Assembly: GCA_029865195.1 (NCBI GenBank)
Contig: JAOUHH010000100.1
Coordinates: 1 to 9,279 of the forward strand
Direction: 5' to 3'
DNA from: Desulfobulbaceae bacterium
GTDB taxonomy: Bacteria; Desulfobacterota; Desulfobulbia; Desulfobulbales; UBA5123
Length of the DNA stretch: 9,279 bases
The translations under genes and the position numbers were made by a program. The notes under the pieces were generated by a model. The model saw only the letters and a program-made list of their open reading frames with translations. It did no database searches and had not been told where the DNA came from. Of the stretch, positions 1 through 7,273 are shown one piece after another. Numbering within the stretch: position 1 is the stretch's first letter; each line of letters starts with the position of its first letter.

Positions 1-394
1 CCATCTGCCGTGGCGTATAGCTACTTTCGTATTCCTGGCGGATTGCCTGTTCGTCGACAACAATCTTGGAATCGATTTCTTCGTATTTGAGAAGCATCAA
101 GGAGCGGACACTTAAAAATACCGCAATTTTACGCTGGTACGTCGGCGTGTTATCGAGTTCCATGCGCTTTGCTTCTTTTGCCATGAGCTGCCATTCGATA
201 AAGGGATCCAGGGTCTCTGGTAACGGCTGGTCCTTTTCCTGCCAGTTTTGCCACCAGTTTTTAAAATCCTCGGCGCGGTACTCGATCCCATTGATTGCGA
301 CAAGCGGCTTGTCCCTCCCAAACCAGGCATCGCCGGGAGAGGCTTGCAGCAGTGCAAGAGAGAAACAGAAAATGATGAATATCAGTCGGCGCAT
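1..394 (-). CDS. SurA/PpiC-type periplasmic peptidyl-prolyl isomerase, N-terminal part (runs off left edge)
   Basis: Only the first 131 codons are in the window. They start with a signal peptide (MRRLIFIIFCFSLALLQA, probable cleavage near residue 24), followed by a SurA-N-like helical chaperone segment: 'VAINGIEYRAEDFKNWW', then an 'FIEWQLMAKEAKRMEL' helix and 'YTPRQ' at the edge. This pattern is typical of exported proteins that carry one or more parvulin (PpiC) domains further on; that catalytic domain lies outside the window, so the isomerase activity is inferred. The ATG at 392-394 is chosen because a good Shine-Dalgarno (AAGGAAGG, 404-411) sits 9 nt upstream. The start lies inside the last codons of the preceding lipoprotein gene (13-nt overlap, different frame), which suggests translational coupling and operon membership. 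Its likely role is folding or escorting outer-membrane or secreted proteins of this cluster. It could also be a chaperone lacking an active isomerase domain. Confidence 0.75.
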   Translation of the reverse strand, partial: MRRLIFIIFCFSLALLQASPGDAWFGRDKPLVAINGIEYRAEDFKNWWQNWQEKDQPLPETLDPFIEWQLMAKEAKRMELDNTPTYQRKIAVFLSVRSLMLLKYEEIDSKIVVDEQAIRQEYESSYTPRQM

Positions 395-1023
395 GGCTGC
401 AAACCTTCCTTGAACCACAGATTAATTATTTCATGAGACATTCTTCGCGCCAAGCCACTGATGGTTGTCACCAGGCCGAAATGCATCACCTTTTGGTACT
501 GAAGGCCTTCCCGCGTATGATAGGTGTTCCATAGCGTTCTGCCCGATGCCGCGTCAACAATTTGTAACGAGAGAGTCAGTTGTGGATTGGGGGCTTGGCC
601 GCTTGATTTTTCCTGCGCTTCGTGAATCCTGCCGGTAATAAATATTTGCGCGTTGATTCTGTCCGCTATGATTTTAATTTGGTCAAGGCCGGGGGCCTGC
701 TGTGGGTAAATCAGAAGTTGCCGATATACCTTCCGGATATCGCCCTCCTGCGCCACCTGGAAATGGGTTGATTTCAGTAATTCGGCCATGAATATTTTAT
801 ACACGATGAGGTCGGCCTGTGCATAGTTGCTTTCGTTGACAAATGGCAAGACCGCGACCTGGCACGGTGGTTTGTCCGGAAGCGGGGCAAGCCGTTGCAA
901 TTCCGGAAACCTGGAACTGCAGCCGCTCAGCACCATTGCCCAGATGAGCAATAGTGCGCCTGGCCATGATCGGAAAAAATATCGTTGTTTCGTCCGTGAA
1001 GGAGCGTGGCTGGTGAGTTTCAT
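382..1023 (-). CDS. CsgG/TolB-N/LpoB-like outer-membrane lipoprotein (second copy)
   Basis: 213 residues from the ATG at 1021-1023. A basic N-terminus and hydrophobic stretch lead to a lipobox (VLSGC, lipidated Cys 35), so the mature protein should be membrane-anchored; Ser-Ser after the Cys favours the outer membrane. The body has the alpha/beta fold signature shared by CsgG, TolB-N, LpoB and GNA1162-type lipoproteins: a first strand 'VAVLPFVNES' (residues 56-65), a middle 'AQIFITGRI' strand, and a 'SLQIVDAASGRTLWNT' hairpin near the C-terminus. It resembles the lipoprotein at 2677-3276 and the N-terminal domain of the protein at 1127-2632. Neither possible start has a convincing Shine-Dalgarno; a GTG 36 nt upstream (1059) would add 12 residues before the signal sequence and is less likely. 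At about 200 residues it is shorter than true CsgG and lacks an obvious transmembrane hairpin region, so pore formation is not shown. Exact role unknown; envelope assembly or secretion is inferred. Confidence 0.75.
   Translation of the reverse strand: MKLTSHAPSRTKQRYFFRSWPGALLLIWAMVLSGCSSRFPELQRLAPLPDKPPCQVAVLPFVNESNYAQADLIVYKIFMAELLKSTHFQVAQEGDIRKVYRQLLIYPQQAPGLDQIKIIADRINAQIFITGRIHEAQEKSSGQAPNPQLTLSLQIVDAASGRTLWNTYHTREGLQYQKVMHFGLVTTISGLARRMSHEIINLWFKEGLQPCAD
404..411 (-). promoter_or_regulatory. Ribosome binding site of the PPIase gene
   Basis: On the minus strand this reads AAGGAAGG, 9 nt before the ATG at 394. It lies inside the 3' end of the upstream lipoprotein gene. It fixes the start of the PPIase gene and supports its expression by coupled translation or internal initiation. 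Confidence 0.6.
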
Positions 1024-1105
1024 AGCAATATCATGAGCGTAGGCGGCATTCAATACCACTGGGCAGTTTTATGAACAGCACTGAAAAAACATAACTTGCT
1101 GGGAT

Positions 1106-1125
1106 ATCCGCGGCAAGGCCGCGAT
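1106..1125 (-). repeat. Small hairpin between two operon genes
   Basis: Inverted repeat GCCGCGAT / ATCCGCGGC with a 3-nt loop and one bulged base, just after the stop codon of the preceding gene (1127-1129). A run of six T (minus strand, 1084-1089) follows only 16 nt later, too far for a normal intrinsic terminator. It may stabilise or mark the 3' end of the upstream message, or give partial attenuation before the last two genes. It lies in a 103-nt spacer, the longest inside the operon. Confidence 0.4.
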
Positions 1126-1126
1126 C

Positions 1127-2632
1127 TCAGAATTCCTCTACCCAAGCTTTGTTCTTCTCATCCTCGTCTGCCTTTGTTTTTTCGTTTTGGTCGGTTTTGG
1201 TTAACGAAAACAGATCTGCAATCTGCATCTGGGTCTGATTGCCGAGAAGGTCCCGGACGAGCAGAAATCCTTTGATTTTCTTGTTCCTGTCTTTCGGCAG
1301 TACCGTCAAGGCTATTTTAGCCGGCAAATGATCGCCCTCCTTCATGGCAATGGTGATGCCCTCGCTGTCGCGCAGGGTCATTCGCCAAAAAGAGACAGGG
1401 GCTTTTCCTGTCTGGGCCAGATCGATTGTCAAGCCATTGTCCCCGGAAAGTTCAGCCTTCACGGATAATTGCGGCTTGCTGCGGAGTACGGTAACCCATT
1501 GCGAGGCCTGTGCCGAATTTTCTGCCCGATCCCAAATTTCGAAGGTAATACGATAGTCACCGTCTGGAAACGGTTTGCCGTTATCGTCCTTGCCCTGCCA
1601 GAAAAGGCGCTCCGGCGGGAAGCCGGAGCCGTCTTGACTCACCATGGATTCACCATTTTGATTTTCGAAGGTGATTCGCCAGCGGTTCAGCGGTTCTCTG
1701 GATGTCAGGTTGGGAATGATGGCCAAGCGGTTTCTGAAGGTGATTTTGTCATCGATCAAGGTCCCCTTGAGTTCAAGATTCAGTGCCGGCGCCTGATTGT
1801 CGATAAAATACGACCCCAGGAGGAGAGACTGTTTGTGGCCGTCCGGCCAAGCGGTAATCAGGCTGACCGGGTATCGTCCGTCCGGTCCTTGTGCTTTCCA
1901 TGAAAATTCATAGTAATCCCCGCCGCTGGTTTCCGTTACCGGGATTAAATTCTCGCCGATTTTCAGTAATACTTCCGGGTGATTTTGCGGAAGCCACGTT
2001 GAACGCAGATGAACGCTGCATTGCGCGTCCATGCCGGAGCGGAGATAGGTGGGGCGGAGCCACGCCGATTCGATATCAACACTTTGCAGTTGTTTCGCTT
2101 GCAAGCCAATGTTGGTTGGCCACGAGGAAAGAATGTTGTGGCTGATGAGAGGATAGAGATCTTCAATGGTTTTGGGTTCGCTTATGCCAAGTATCCGGCG
2201 GGTGTCGGAGCAACAGAGATCTGTTGTGTTGGACCATATCGTTTGACCGTCCTCGGTCCGGAGCAGATAGAGAACCAGCGACAGCGACGGCCCGGGCTGT
2301 TCCGTTTTTTGACAAACTGTGCCGAGGAGAATCAGGGAAACCTCTAAATCCTTCTTTGCCGTGCGGATATGATAGGTTTCAAGCTGTCCCAGGGTCCGGA
2401 TACGGTGTCTGGCCAAGTATGATACCGTTGCCGGTTGGGAGACGACGTCGAGGTTTTTTTCCAAAAGATCTTGTCGTAGCTGGTCGGTTAAAGGCCAGTT
2501 GACACCGTCGTCGCCTTGACTAAGGTCTTGCAGCGGGATGACGGCAATCTTGGTCCCGGCTGCCTGGGCAGCGGATAGCCAGACACAGCAGAGGAGAAGT
2601 CCGGAAAAAAGAGCAACAAGGTGTCGCGGCAT
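1127..2632 (-). CDS. Periplasmic protein: CsgG/TolB-N-like domain fused to FlgD-like Ig domains
   Basis: 501 residues from the ATG at 2630-2632, which carries the usual signal peptide (MPRHLVALFSGLLLCCVWLS, then AAQA before cleavage). A TTG 12 nt upstream is in frame but has no better ribosome binding site. Residues about 27-175 repeat the alpha/beta pattern of its two neighbours: 'KIAVIPLQD', 'LILLGTV', then 'TEDGQTIWSNT'. Residues about 195-285 form a first beta-sandwich ('GPDGRYPVSLITAWPDGH'). Residues about 300-385 match the FlgD-Ig type ('GKDDNGKPFPDGDYRITFEI', then 'WDRAENS'). A third sandwich-like segment follows, and the tail is rich in Lys, Glu and Asp. Unlike its neighbours it has no lipobox, so it should be soluble in the periplasm or secreted. 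FlgD-type domains serve as scaffolds in flagellar hook assembly and in secreted bacterial proteins; a scaffold role for a filament or pore is inferred. The fusion is not one I recognise as a named family. Confidence 0.7.
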   Translation of the reverse strand: MPRHLVALFSGLLLCCVWLSAAQAAGTKIAVIPLQDLSQGDDGVNWPLTDQLRQDLLEKNLDVVSQPATVSYLARHRIRTLGQLETYHIRTAKKDLEVSLILLGTVCQKTEQPGPSLSLVLYLLRTEDGQTIWSNTTDLCCSDTRRILGISEPKTIEDLYPLISHNILSSWPTNIGLQAKQLQSVDIESAWLRPTYLRSGMDAQCSVHLRSTWLPQNHPEVLLKIGENLIPVTETSGGDYYEFSWKAQGPDGRYPVSLITAWPDGHKQSLLLGSYFIDNQAPALNLELKGTLIDDKITFRNRLAIIPNLTSREPLNRWRITFENQNGESMVSQDGSGFPPERLFWQGKDDNGKPFPDGDYRITFEIWDRAENSAQASQWVTVLRSKPQLSVKAELSGDNGLTIDLAQTGKAPVSFWRMTLRDSEGITIAMKEGDHLPAKIALTVLPKDRNKKIKGFLLVRDLLGNQTQMQIADLFSLTKTDQNEKTKADEDEKNKAWVEEF

Positions 2633-2676
2633 GGGTTGTTCCAAAGCAGCCAGGGTGGGGGGCTTGTAGTCTTGGG

Positions 2677-3276
2677 TTACCGCGCACCGGCTTGGTTGTA
2701 TGACCTTGGGATGGACGACAAGAGTCGATCAACCAAGGTCATGGTGACCTCAAAGGCATCCTTGGGATTGAGTCCGAAAAGCCGATCCACCATGGAATAG
2801 CCGCTCCCGTATCCGCTTGCCTGCCAGAGGACGAGGGCGGTCTTGCTGTCGATCAGGCGCAACGTGAGCGAGAGTTCGGTGAAGGAAGACGCGCCCAGGC
2901 GTTGTTCACCGGTTTGGTCGACGCTACCGAGGAGGAATGCCTGGACATTAAGTCGTTGTCCTAACCGTTTTATAGTCAATTCGTCCAGCGCATGGCCTGG
3001 TTCAATGGCCTCCTCCCGGAGGGCACTGTCCACCTGGCCCTTGTCAACGACATCGAATATACGCTGTGACAGGACTTGAGTGATGGCGAGTTCCCTGGCG
3101 CGAGACGGTGCGTAGTTGTCCTTGCTGTTGTTTTCGAATGGCAGGATGGCTATCTGCTTAATATAACCGAGATCAACCTGTTCTCGGAGGAAAAATTCCG
3201 TGGTGGCTTTTGACGCGCATCCTTGGCTGGTGAAGATCAGTAACAGGCATGTCAGCAAGATGTAAAAGGTTCGCAT
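2677..3276 (-). CDS. CsgG/TolB-N/LpoB-like outer-membrane lipoprotein (first copy)
   Basis: 199 residues from the ATG at 3274-3276; the open frame extends 44 codons further upstream into the end of the barrel gene, but the signal peptide begins here. A hydrophobic segment ends at 'TSQGC' (Cys 20), a somewhat atypical but acceptable lipobox, followed by Ala-Ser. The mature part shows 'IAILPFENNSKDNYAP' (residues 42-57), a helix ending 'QVLSQRIFDVVDKGQVDSAL', 'VQAFLLGSVDQTGEQR', and 'LRLIDSKTALVLWQASGYGS', the signature of the CsgG/TolB-N/LpoB fold. The region after this, 'RLFGLNPKDAFEVTMTLVD', is a C-terminal helix. CsgG itself forms the outer-membrane channel for curli; LpoB and GNA1162 types are accessory lipoproteins, and this protein's length (about 180 mature) fits the accessory types better. 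It follows the barrel gene by 23 nt and precedes the FlgD-like fusion by 44 nt, so all three are probably co-transcribed. Confidence 0.78.
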   Translation of the reverse strand: MRTFYILLTCLLLIFTSQGCASKATTEFFLREQVDLGYIKQIAILPFENNSKDNYAPSRARELAITQVLSQRIFDVVDKGQVDSALREEAIEPGHALDELTIKRLGQRLNVQAFLLGSVDQTGEQRLGASSFTELSLTLRLIDSKTALVLWQASGYGSGYSMVDRLFGLNPKDAFEVTMTLVDRLLSSIPRSYNQAGAR

Positions 3277-3299
3277 GGCGGTGGTTTCCCGAAGTCGGT

Positions 3300-5411
3300 T
3301 TAAAATTTGGTTGCAAGTTGGCTGTTGAGATTCCAGAGTTTCGGTTCGCTGATGGTGTAACTGCCGTTGGTTTGCCAGGAAAGATAGCGGCTGAGCGTCC
3401 AACTCCATGTTGCCGTTACTCTTTCTTGGGGCGCCTGGTCCGCTTTGGTGTAAGAAAATCCGGTGGAGAGTTGGGTTTTTTCCGTGCTGAGAAGCGCCAG
3501 TGTGCCGTCAACGCCGTGGTTGATCGGCGCTTCTTCAGTCTGGCTGTCGCTCCATACCTTGGATGCATACAGCCGCAGGGAAAGTATATCCGATGGTCGG
3601 ATGTTGAGATTGATGACGGCATCGGTTGCCGATGAAGAACTTGGTGCCGTATTGGGTGCCTCTGTTGATGAGATGTTATGGGTGAGGCGAATGTTGGTGG
3701 TCATTTTGGAACTGAGCCGGGAGGTTAAGTTGGCGCTGGCGTTCCAGGTTGAGGAGAGTGAATCTCGCTGCTTGTCGTGGGTCTGGGTGTGATTGAGGTC
3801 AAAGGAGCCGTTCAAGTCCGGGTAGAGGATTGCAGAAAGGCTGAGAGTGTAATTCTGGTTGGTGGCAATGGGTGTATCCCCGCTGAAGCTGTCACTTTGG
3901 GTGAAGCCGAAATCGATATCCAGGGACGGCAACAGCGCAGAGGTCGCGTTGATCGAGTAAGATCGGTTCATCGCGGTAGGGGCGTTGGTATTCTGGCTTT
4001 TGGTTTCGCTGACGCTGAAATTGGGGCGGCAATATCGATGGAGATTCCATTTGAGATTTGCCGTTTGGTTGAGAGTGCTGGATTTTAGGTCCCCATTGGT
4101 ATTTTTGCCCAGAGACATGTTGTATGCGAAGGGCAGGTTGTCGGCGAGCAGTGCCTGGAGGTTGAGGTTTGATTGATGATTGGTTTGCTTTTGCTGTCTC
4201 CTGGCTCCTGCGGTGGCCGTATCATAACGGTACGAGGCCTGAACTTCGGTCAGTGAGATGACGGTGATGGCGGGCCACGCCGTGGTTACCAACTTGAGAT
4301 TGTTCTCTTCGGTGGCAGGGATGTCAAGGATGATGCGATGGTTGGCCGCGTCGTAGGCCGGGGCCAGGTTTGCGGCAACTTGGCTCCAGAAGGTGCTGCC
4401 GTCGATACTTGTATAAAGGCTGAAGCGAAGGGCGCCGACATCGGCGGCATTGATTGTCGTCTCCGGATTTACATAGAGATAGATGCGATTAACCAGCCGG
4501 TTAAAGTTGAATTTCATCCCGATATTCATGGCGCTGTCTGGATGAATATCCACCCCTGTTGTTTGGAGATCGTTGTCCATTAAGGCTGGCATAGGGTCCA
4601 AGGCGCCAAAGGTGACACTGGCAGGTACTCCTGCGGTTGTCTGGGCGATCTGGTTTGCATCTTCCACCGTGCCGCCCGTGCCGTCATGGATGAGTTCACC
4701 GATGGTTTCGCTATATCTGTGGGTGAAATTTACGGCAAGCCGTTCGTCCCAAAAGGTGCGAGTGGTATTTATTGCCGCCAGATGGTTGGTGGTGATGGTT
4801 TCGTAGCGGTTAATGTTGTCACGGTTACTGTTGTTGTTGTAGCTGTAGCTGATGTTTGCCACAAGCAGATCCATGGCAGCGTTGAATGCCATGTTCGTTT
4901 GCGCTGTGTCCTTGGATCGTGGTTGAGCGTTATTCGTCGATACATTTTGCCCGTAATTGATTCGCAGGTCCGGCCAATATTGTTTCCGCCAGGCACTAGC
5001 CCACGATGCCTGCCACGCTTTGTTGTCGGTATTGGGGCTTTCGGTTGGAACCTGACTGATTGCCATGCCCGAGAGGGTGGCAAAGAAGATATCATTCTGC
5101 ACGTTCAGGTTTGCGGAGGGGGACATGGATTCGTTGGCACCGGCGCGTTCACCCCAGCTTTTGTTGTAGTTGGCGTTGCCGTTCAGCTGCATTGCGGAGG
5201 TCAGTTCCGAGTTGAAACTGGTTGCGTAGCGTTGGGCAAGTCGTTGCAAGGTGTCTCGTTCCTGGCCGCCCGAGATGCCGTGATTGAATGAGGCGGTCCC
5301 GGCGAGGCTGTTGGCCACAGCCGGGATCGCCGTTATGCTACTCATCCCAAAGACGAATAGAGCGGCTTGCGTCCGGGATATGCTGAATGGCGAGAAGGTT
5401 GCGGTCATCAT
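3300..5411 (-). CDS. Outer-membrane beta-barrel protein with a discoidin-like insert
   Basis: 703 residues from the ATG at 5409-5411 (a second ATG follows at once; an in-frame TTG at 5435 would add 8 residues). The signal peptide ends around 'IPAVANS'. The remainder is rich in Asn, Ser, Thr and alternating hydrophobic residues with aromatic girdles ('ISYSYNNNSN', 'LRLYASKVWSDSQT', 'LSWQTNGSYTIS'), and it ends in Phe as outer-membrane barrels typically do ('NSQLATKF'). Around residues 257-397 the pattern changes to a jelly-roll-like block ('RIYLYVNPE', 'FSLYTSIDGSTFW'), resembling an F5/8 type C (discoidin) fold placed between barrel strands. No CXXCH motif is present and only one Cys is visible, so it binds no c-type haem and lacks the N-terminal CXXC of MtrB. 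Its place directly after a 16-haem cytochrome suggests the barrel half of a porin-cytochrome conduit or an export pore. Family assignment by eye only. Confidence 0.72.
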   Translation of the reverse strand: MMTATFSPFSISRTQAALFVFGMSSITAIPAVANSLAGTASFNHGISGGQERDTLQRLAQRYATSFNSELTSAMQLNGNANYNKSWGERAGANESMSPSANLNVQNDIFFATLSGMAISQVPTESPNTDNKAWQASWASAWRKQYWPDLRINYGQNVSTNNAQPRSKDTAQTNMAFNAAMDLLVANISYSYNNNSNRDNINRYETITTNHLAAINTTRTFWDERLAVNFTHRYSETIGELIHDGTGGTVEDANQIAQTTAGVPASVTFGALDPMPALMDNDLQTTGVDIHPDSAMNIGMKFNFNRLVNRIYLYVNPETTINAADVGALRFSLYTSIDGSTFWSQVAANLAPAYDAANHRIILDIPATEENNLKLVTTAWPAITVISLTEVQASYRYDTATAGARRQQKQTNHQSNLNLQALLADNLPFAYNMSLGKNTNGDLKSSTLNQTANLKWNLHRYCRPNFSVSETKSQNTNAPTAMNRSYSINATSALLPSLDIDFGFTQSDSFSGDTPIATNQNYTLSLSAILYPDLNGSFDLNHTQTHDKQRDSLSSTWNASANLTSRLSSKMTTNIRLTHNISSTEAPNTAPSSSSATDAVINLNIRPSDILSLRLYASKVWSDSQTEEAPINHGVDGTLALLSTEKTQLSTGFSYTKADQAPQERVTATWSWTLSRYLSWQTNGSYTISEPKLWNLNSQLATKF

Positions 5412-5436
5412 TGTCGCCCGGTTTTTGTTGTGCAAA

Positions 5437-5520
5437 CATCAGATCGCAAATCGTCTGATGAAAACGAGAAAACCGGGGCGGTGCGTTTCACGTTTTCATC
5501 GAGCCGTGCCTAACGGCTCG
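5437..5520 (-). promoter_or_regulatory. Structured intercistronic region with three inverted repeats
   Basis: Three inverted repeats lie between the 16-haem gene and the barrel gene. First, CGAGCCGT/ACGGCTCG (5500-5507 and 5513-5520, 5-nt loop) overlaps the stop codon of the cytochrome gene. Second, GATGAAAACG/CGTTTTCATC (5457-5466 and 5491-5500, 24-nt loop). Third, CATCAGA/TCTGATG (5437-5443 and 5454-5460). The second and third share bases 5457-5460, so they cannot form together. No T-run follows any of them, so this is not a standard terminator. Possible roles are RNA processing, 3'-end protection of the cytochrome message, or control of barrel translation. Confidence 0.5.
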
Positions 5521-7258
5521 GGGTTACTTGCGGATTTTGGCGATCATACGTCTTGGGTGCGTGGCAGCCGACAATACAGGTTCCTCCAGTGGGGCGAATG
5601 GTGAAGTTGATCGGGTAAGACCAGTCACCGAACGGAACTTCATAGCGAACATGTTTATTCTGATTGCTGGCGTGCGGGGCGTGGCAGGCGATACAGGTCC
5701 GTCCCTTTTTCATGTTGACATGAAAGTAGTGCAGGTTGTATTCGCCGTCACGGAAATTGGTCAGGGTGGTGGTGAACTTCTTCTTGGCAATATCCTTGTT
5801 GTGACACCCGAAGCAGAGGTTGTATTGATCTGGGTTGTATTCGCTGTAGAAATTGCCAGGGAAGTAACGGACCAGCAGTTTGGCGAATTCAGATCCATGG
5901 ACCTTGTGGCAGCTGGTACAGTCACCGGTTTTTGTCGGTCCGTGCCGGTGTTTGGACTCCGCGACATCATCGCCGAGATCGACGTGACAGTTGAAACAGA
6001 GCTTCTCCGTCGAGTTTTTCAGCAACGGTTGGTAATCGGACGAGTGAACGTTGTGACAGTCGGTGCAGCGGCCGTTGTCAACGGGCGGATGTTTGGTTTT
6101 CGCACTGGCAATGTCTTTGTAAACACCGGAGTCGCGTTTGCCGTGACAGTTTTTGCAAAGGGTTTTGGTGTCGCTTACCAGTTGATACCGGTACTCTGAG
6201 CTGTGCGGGTCATGGCAGTTACCGCAATCCTTGGCCACAGGCGGATGGATATGTTTACGGTTAAAGCCGTCCTTGCGATCCTGATGACATTTGAAGCAGA
6301 GTTCGCCCTTCTCGGTAGGCGCGATGAGGAGTTTTTTGTTCGGCCCGGCGTGCGGGCGATGACAGGCGATGCAGTCGCCTGCGCCAACCGGGCCATGGCG
6401 ATGTGATTTGCTGAATATGGTCTCTTCGTGGCAGGTGAAGCAGAGGCTGCTTAATGATTTGCCGTTGCCGCGCAGCTGGAAACGCATGGTCGACTGATGC
6501 GGATCGTGGCAGTCGGTACAACCTTCCTTGACCGGCGGGTGGATCACCGGTTCGTTGAGTTCCTCCTGTTTCTGCTGGTGACAAACCAGGCAGAGTTTCT
6601 GGCCGGACCGTTCCATCTGCATGGCCATGAAGGAGCCGTGCGGGCTATGACAGGAGATACATATGCCGGCGCCTACCGGGCCGTGGACATGTTCGGCTTT
6701 GCCTTTGTCGGAGTGGCATTTGCCGCTGGTGCAGTTTGATCGGGCGGGGATTACCTGTTTGAAATTAAAGCTTTCGCGTTTCAGACGGTGGCATTCCTTG
6801 CAGTCGAGAACCGTTGGATTTGCATGGACGTAAAAACGCCGGAACCCCTTAGGGATGCTGCTCTCTTTCCCCTTTTCGGCCGGTGCATGGTAAACTTTTA
6901 TATCTTTTTTGGATTGACCATCGCTGACCGTGATGGTGTTTAAGCCGTTTTTAAGGGTAATCATGGCGCCGAAGGCCCCGCCCTCGATGGTCACGGTGGA
7001 GCTACCTGCGGTCTCGACGCCTTGGATTTGCACCTGCTTGGCGGCCTTATCTGTTTTACCGGCCAGAAATATGTTTTTTTCTGTAATCCAAGCGTTGTTC
7101 GGAGGGGAAATAACGGAAATTTCGGCGTGGACCGTGCCACTGGTGCCATGGATGACGGCGGTCAGGATGATGAGCATACAAAAAATTATCTGCGTGGCCG
7201 AATAAAGACGATTCCGGCCGGGTATTTTTGTAAGTCCAGTCATGTTCTCTCTGTGCAT
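5510..7258 (-). CDS. Periplasmic 16-haem c-type cytochrome with N-terminal Ig-like domain (doubled-CXXCH family)
   Basis: 582 residues from the ATG at 7256-7258, chosen because AGGGGA (7268-7273) lies 9 nt upstream; a TTG nine codons earlier and an ATG five codons later are alternatives. A signal peptide ends near 'GTVHA'. Residues about 46-125 form an Ig-like/glucodextranase-B-like beta domain ('ISVISPPNNAWITEKNIFLA'). After it come 16 candidate haem sites: fourteen CXXCH (Cys at about 153, 200, 223, 247, 273, 296, 321, 345, 368, 398, 421, 447, 482, 522), one CX4CH ('CTSGKCH', 176) and one CX3CH ('CIVGCH', 561). The middle alternates 'HGPVGAGxCIxCHxPH' with 'HPPVxxxCxxCHDPH', the doubled-CXXCH arrangement, in which the extra His residues are likely distal ligands. 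No lipobox is seen, so it should be periplasmic, possibly plugged into the barrel encoded next. Role: electron transfer across the envelope. It heads the probable six-gene operon. Confidence 0.9.
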   Translation of the reverse strand: MHRENMTGLTKIPGRNRLYSATQIIFCMLIILTAVIHGTSGTVHAEISVISPPNNAWITEKNIFLAGKTDKAAKQVQIQGVETAGSSTVTIEGGAFGAMITLKNGLNTITVSDGQSKKDIKVYHAPAEKGKESSIPKGFRRFYVHANPTVLDCKECHRLKRESFNFKQVIPARSNCTSGKCHSDKGKAEHVHGPVGAGICISCHSPHGSFMAMQMERSGQKLCLVCHQQKQEELNEPVIHPPVKEGCTDCHDPHQSTMRFQLRGNGKSLSSLCFTCHEETIFSKSHRHGPVGAGDCIACHRPHAGPNKKLLIAPTEKGELCFKCHQDRKDGFNRKHIHPPVAKDCGNCHDPHSSEYRYQLVSDTKTLCKNCHGKRDSGVYKDIASAKTKHPPVDNGRCTDCHNVHSSDYQPLLKNSTEKLCFNCHVDLGDDVAESKHRHGPTKTGDCTSCHKVHGSEFAKLLVRYFPGNFYSEYNPDQYNLCFGCHNKDIAKKKFTTTLTNFRDGEYNLHYFHVNMKKGRTCIACHAPHASNQNKHVRYEVPFGDWSYPINFTIRPTGGTCIVGCHAPKTYDRQNPQVTPSR

Positions 7259-7267
7259 AACTTGCAA

Positions 7268-7273
7268 TCCCCT
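7268..7273 (-). promoter_or_regulatory. Ribosome binding site of the 16-haem cytochrome gene
   Basis: AGGGGA on the minus strand, 9 nt before the ATG at 7258. No comparable site precedes the upstream in-frame TTG (7285), so this decides the start. Confidence 0.55.

Noticed and set aside
112..357. 81-codon minus-strand open frame near the left edge
   Set aside because: It is out of frame with the SurA/PpiC-like gene that covers the same bases and has a proper signal peptide, RBS and family pattern.
1084..1125. Possible intrinsic terminator before the second lipoprotein gene
   Set aside because: The hairpin at 1106-1125 is short and bulged and the T-run starts 16 nt after it, so it does not fit an intrinsic terminator; listed only as a hairpin.
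4686..5291. 201-codon open frame on the plus strand opposite the barrel gene
   Set aside because: It lies fully antisense to the barrel gene, has low-complexity Val/Gly-rich content produced by the Asn/Thr-rich codons of that gene, and shows no recognisable domain.
5528..6199. 223-codon open frame on the plus strand opposite the 16-haem cytochrome
   Set aside because: It is the mirror of the cytochrome reading frame (repetitive CXXCH codons give a Val/Gly-rich shadow), with no motif or ribosome binding site of its own.
5510..7258. Repeated HGPVGAG / HPPV cytochrome units as a DNA-level tandem repeat
   Set aside because: The repetition is at protein level (doubled-CXXCH modules); the DNA copies are diverged and give no sign of recent duplication or a mobile element.
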